Part shown: positions 60,717 to 64,000 of the stretch, one piece after another
Layout of the letters: every line of letters starts with the position of its first letter
Position numbering within the stretch: the stretch's first letter is position 1
Assembly (NCBI RefSeq): GCF_029948125.1
Contig: NZ_JASAMB010000001.1
Location: 310,001 to 374,000, forward strand
From: Catellatospora sp. KI3
GTDB taxonomy: Bacteria > Actinomycetota > Actinomycetes > Mycobacteriales > Micromonosporaceae
Reading direction: 5' to 3'
DNA length: 64,000 nt
The notes under the pieces: model-generated
What the model was told of the DNA's origin: nothing
What the model saw: the letters and a program-made list of their open reading frames with translations, nothing else
Databases searched by the model: none
Program-made: the position numbers and the translations under genes

Positions 60717-60779
60717 TCCGCGATCGTGGACGCCTGGTGCGGCTCTGGCGGCACCCAGCGGCCACGATCCGCGATCATG
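60712..60779. repeat. PalF palindrome containing both convergent stop codons
   Basis: CATGATCCGCGATCGTGG (60712-60729) pairs with 60762-60779 at 15 of 18 bases around a 32-base centre. The permease stop (60714-60716) is in the left arm and the DUF2550 stop (60775-60777) in the right arm, because TGATC and GATCA supply TGA on either strand. Confidence 0.88.
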
Positions 60780-61194
60780 TCGAGTAGGGCGCGGCGGCTT
60801 CCAGCCAGGAGAGGAAGCCGGTCACGGTGTGCAGCGGCATCGCGATCTCGACCGTCGTGCGGGAGTCTGCGCACTGCAGCACCACCCAGTCGGCGGGCAC
60901 CAGCACCGCCTCGTCCTGGGTCGGGGGGCGGCGGCTGACCACGGCCAGATCCCGCCGGGAGAGCTTGCGGCGCGGGCGCGGGGACAGGCTGAACATCCGG
61001 TACCAGCGCAGGTCGTCCCCGCGGAACTGGGCGAAGCCCGGCGCCCAGCCGCGCCCGCCCGGACGCTGGCGCAGGCGCAGGTACAGCTCGACCGTGCCGT
61101 GTCGGCGCGCGAAGATCTCGCGGCGCACGAACAGGAAGGCCAGCAGCGCGAGCGCGACGACGAGGATGATGGCGACTGCCTCTAGCAACCTCAT
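60775..61194 (-). CDS. DUF2550 membrane-anchored protein
   Basis: This 139-aa protein has one N-terminal helix (LEAVAIILVVALALLAFLFV) and a cytoplasmic beta-rich domain (GTVELYLRLRQRPGGRGWAPGFAQFRGDDLRWYRMFSLSPRPR in pieces). DUF2550 genes follow atpC in many actinobacteria; the role is unknown. Spacing of 31 bases from atpC suggests one transcript. Confidence 0.88.
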   Translation of the reverse strand: MRLLEAVAIILVVALALLAFLFVRREIFARRHGTVELYLRLRQRPGGRGWAPGFAQFRGDDLRWYRMFSLSPRPRRKLSRRDLAVVSRRPPTQDEAVLVPADWVVLQCADSRTTVEIAMPLHTVTGFLSWLEAAAPYST

Positions 61195-61225
61195 CGTCGG
61201 CGTTCCGGGCGGCGCGGCGGTCGGC

Positions 61226-61507
61226 TCAGTGGCGAGCGGCCGCGGCGACCGGCAGGGCGGTCTCGGCGAGCACCGTCACCGACTCGGCGGTCACGGACAG
61301 GAAGCCGCCGTCGACCTCGTAGGCCAGCTCCTCGCCGCCCTCGAGCTTGATCCGCACGGTGCCCGGCGTGAGCTGGCCCAGCATCGGCGCGTGGCTCGGC
61401 AGCACGCCCAGCTCGCCCTCGGTGGTGCGGGCGATGACCATCTCGGCCAGCCCGGACCAGACCTTCTCCTCGACGGCAACGAGCTCGACCTGGAGCAGCT
61501 TGGCCAC
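61226..61507 (-). CDS. atpC: ATP synthase epsilon subunit, without the C-terminal helical domain
   Basis: This 93-aa subunit of the F1 rotor has only the N-terminal beta-barrel (LLQVELVAVEEKVWSGLAEMVIARTTEGELGVLPSHAPML). The C-terminal two-helix inhibitory domain of longer epsilon proteins is absent; the protein ends soon after VTVLAETALPVAAAARH. Short epsilons are known in this family, so this is not a truncation by mutation. It is separated from atpD by an LCP gene. Confidence 0.92.
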   Translation of the reverse strand: MAKLLQVELVAVEEKVWSGLAEMVIARTTEGELGVLPSHAPMLGQLTPGTVRIKLEGGEELAYEVDGGFLSVTAESVTVLAETALPVAAAARH

Positions 61508-61624
61508 GATGACTCCTCAGTGCCTAGGGTGGTCAACCTGGCGCACCAGGTCGCGAGATGGATGTACCGGCGAGTCTAGCCAAAGGTGATCGGCCCCCGG
61601 CAGCAGGACCGGCTCAGTGTGACG

Positions 61625-62902
61625 TCATCGTTGGAGCATCTCGGGGTGCATGAACAGGAACTGCTCGACGGTCCCGTCCGCGACCGAGGTGAGGAACGTG
61701 CGCGACGGGTAGTCCAGCTGCTCACCCAGGTACTGGTACTTCTTCTTGGGCTTGTCCTCCTTCTTGTCCTTGTCGGCCTTGTCGTCGGACTTGGCGTCGT
61801 CGCCCTTGGGCTCCTCGTCCCCGTCGTCGGCCTTGTCGCCGTCGTCGGACTTGGCGTCCTTGTCCTCGACCCACCGGCCCACGCCGCCGCCCAGCAGCTT
61901 GACCATGACGATGTTCTCCGGCCGGATCTCCCGAAGCGCGAAGGCCCAGTCCAGCATCGAGTAGCCGCGGCCGCTGAAGGTGACCGAGTCGCCCGCCGCC
62001 CGCAGCACCTTGTCCAGCTTGATCGGGTCGGACAGCACGTCGCCGCTCACGCCCTTGTTGACCATCGCCCGGATCACCTGCTGCTGGTGCCGCTGCCGCC
62101 CGTAGTCCCCGTCGGCGATGTAGCGCTGCCGGGCGAAGTCCAGCGCCTGCCAGCCGTTGAGGTGCTGCCGGCCGGGTTCGTACGTCATCTGCGGGCCGAC
62201 GTAGCCGTTGGGGCTCCGGCCGGGCTTCCGCTTCTCGCCGTCGGGCTGCATGTGGATCGAGACGACCTGCTCGTCGACGTCGACGTCGATGCCGTCGAGG
62301 GCGTCGATGATGTGCCGGAACCCGCTGAAGTTGACGATCGCCCCCGCGTCGAAGCGCGGGATGCCGGTGTACCCGCTGACCGCTGCCGCCAGCAGCTCGA
62401 AGCCCTGGGCGTAGTTGGCCCGGCGGTCGCCCGGCACCTGGGCGCCGAAGAACATGGCGTGCGCGAGCTTCTCCGACGCGCTGCCGCCGTAGTTCGACTT
62501 CGGGAACGCCGGAATGGGCACCAGCAGGTCGCGCGGCAGCGAGAACAGGTAGCCCCGGTCCAGCCCGGCCGGGATGTGCATGACCAGCACCGAGTCCGCG
62601 CGCGGAATCCAGTACGGGTCGCTGTGCCGCGGGTCGATGCCCGCCAGCAGGATGTTCAGCGGGCCCTTCAGGTCCTCGATCGGCTTGGGCTCGACGGTGA
62701 CCCGCGCCTTCGCCGGGTCCTTGTCGCCGAACAGGTCCTCGTGGTGCACCGCGCCCTCGTAGCGGGCCACCAGCCGGTCCACGGTCACCAGCGAGGCCCC
62801 GCTCAACAGCATCAGCACCGTGCCCGCCAGCACGCTCCAGCGGGCCCACCGCGCCGCCTTGCGCAACTGCCTCGTCGCCGTCTTCGTCGCCACGCAGTGC
62901 AC
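61625..62902 (-). CDS. LytR-CpsA-Psr (LCP) family cell-wall ligase
   Basis: This 425-aa enzyme of the LCP family transfers glycopolymers from a lipid carrier to peptidoglycan. One membrane helix (SVLAGTVLMLLSGASLVTVD) anchors it outside the cell. The LCP core has NILLAGIDPR, RADSVLVMHIP, LFSLPRDLLVPIP and ALDFARQRYIADGDYGRQRHQQQ, with conserved arginines and Asp. A striking Asp/Lys-rich low-complexity segment (about 340-385) interrupts the C-terminus before KYQYLGEQL. It stands between atpD and atpC, unusual for the ATP synthase operon. Confidence 0.9.
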   Translation of the reverse strand: MHCVATKTATRQLRKAARWARWSVLAGTVLMLLSGASLVTVDRLVARYEGAVHHEDLFGDKDPAKARVTVEPKPIEDLKGPLNILLAGIDPRHSDPYWIPRADSVLVMHIPAGLDRGYLFSLPRDLLVPIPAFPKSNYGGSASEKLAHAMFFGAQVPGDRRANYAQGFELLAAAVSGYTGIPRFDAGAIVNFSGFRHIIDALDGIDVDVDEQVVSIHMQPDGEKRKPGRSPNGYVGPQMTYEPGRQHLNGWQALDFARQRYIADGDYGRQRHQQQVIRAMVNKGVSGDVLSDPIKLDKVLRAAGDSVTFSGRGYSMLDWAFALREIRPENIVMVKLLGGGVGRWVEDKDAKSDDGDKADDGDEEPKGDDAKSDDKADKDKKEDKPKKKYQYLGEQLDYPSRTFLTSVADGTVEQFLFMHPEMLQR

Positions 62903-62930
62903 AACGAGGTCGAACCCGCCCCAGGTATGC

Positions 62931-62966
62931 CGAAGGCCCCGCTCCCACGAGGGAACGGGGCCTTCG
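62931..62966 (-). terminator. Hairpin after atpD
   Basis: CGAAGGCCCCG (62931-62941) pairs perfectly with 62956-62966, with an extra CTCCC/GGGA pair inside. It lies 18 bases beyond the atpD stop, separating atpD from the LCP and atpC genes. Confidence 0.8.
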
Positions 62967-62984
62967 GGCCGGCTTCGCCGACCG

Positions 62985-64000
<1,016 letters not shown>

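Overview
The window is about 64 kb of very GC-rich DNA (roughly 70-75% by eye) with many GTG starts, four-base start/stop overlaps and almost continuous coding. The gene set points to a filamentous actinomycete, most likely of the family Micromonosporaceae. It includes NucS, a 180-kDa NAD-glutamate dehydrogenase, SigE-type sigma factors, DivIVA-domain coiled-coil proteins, MurA with Asp at the usual Cys, an ethylmalonyl-CoA mutase and a DUF2550 gene next to atpC. The genus cannot be fixed from sequence alone. Gene order from the ATP synthase end to the epimerase/thiolase/meaB group resembles, from memory, the conserved core region around SCO5370-5415 of Streptomyces coelicolor, so this looks like chromosomal core rather than an island. 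No tRNA, rRNA, phage, IS element or CRISPR array was seen.

Layout. 1-3.5 kb: ROK repressor (cut by the window edge), a divergent GH3 beta-N-acetylhexosaminidase, and an NAD(P)H oxidoreductase. 3.6-11 kb: the giant glutamate dehydrogenase and a lipoprotein penicillin-binding protein. 11-17.3 kb: two sigma/membrane-partner modules, small membrane proteins, an arginase-family enzyme and a thioredoxin-TPR protein without CxxC. 17.3-27.4 kb: isobutyryl-CoA mutase large subunit, a frameshifted penicillin-acylase-type enzyme, and a three-gene FtsX-type ABC operon. 27.7-32 kb: meaB, thiolase, methylmalonyl-CoA epimerase, crotonyl-CoA carboxylase/reductase. 32-36.8 kb: a membrane-anchored solute-binding protein, two DivIVA/hendecad coiled-coil proteins (probable Scy/FilP counterparts) and a hydrolase. 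37-44.2 kb: duplicated 3-hydroxyacyl-CoA dehydrogenase, RNA ligase, Uma2 protein, SDR, aldehyde dehydrogenase, NucS. 44.3-49.7 kb: a DUF4126 gene, then a compact four-gene locus built around an EccC/FtsK-like ATPase, the best candidate for an undescribed system. 49.8-61 kb: ethylmalonyl-CoA mutase, two ABC-2 exporters, a 3-hydroxybutyryl-CoA dehydrogenase, murA, cobalamin adenosyltransferase. 61-64 kb: DUF2550, atpC, an LCP protein, and atpD (cut by the window end).

Metabolic theme. Ccr, epimerase, Ecm, IcmA, MeaB, thiolase, two hydroxyacyl-CoA dehydrogenases and an adenosyltransferase together interconvert C4-C5 acyl-CoAs (acetoacetyl-, butyryl/isobutyryl-, ethylmalonyl-, methylmalonyl-CoA) and load the adenosylcobalamin the mutases need. 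A shared pseudo-palindrome near CTNANCGATCGNTNAG precedes several of these scattered genes and may mark one regulon.

The non-coding DNA is unusually rich in long perfect or near-perfect palindromes. At least six families (called PalA to PalF here) sit mostly between convergent genes or just after stop codons. Some place the stop codons inside the stems, and one family shows compensatory base changes.
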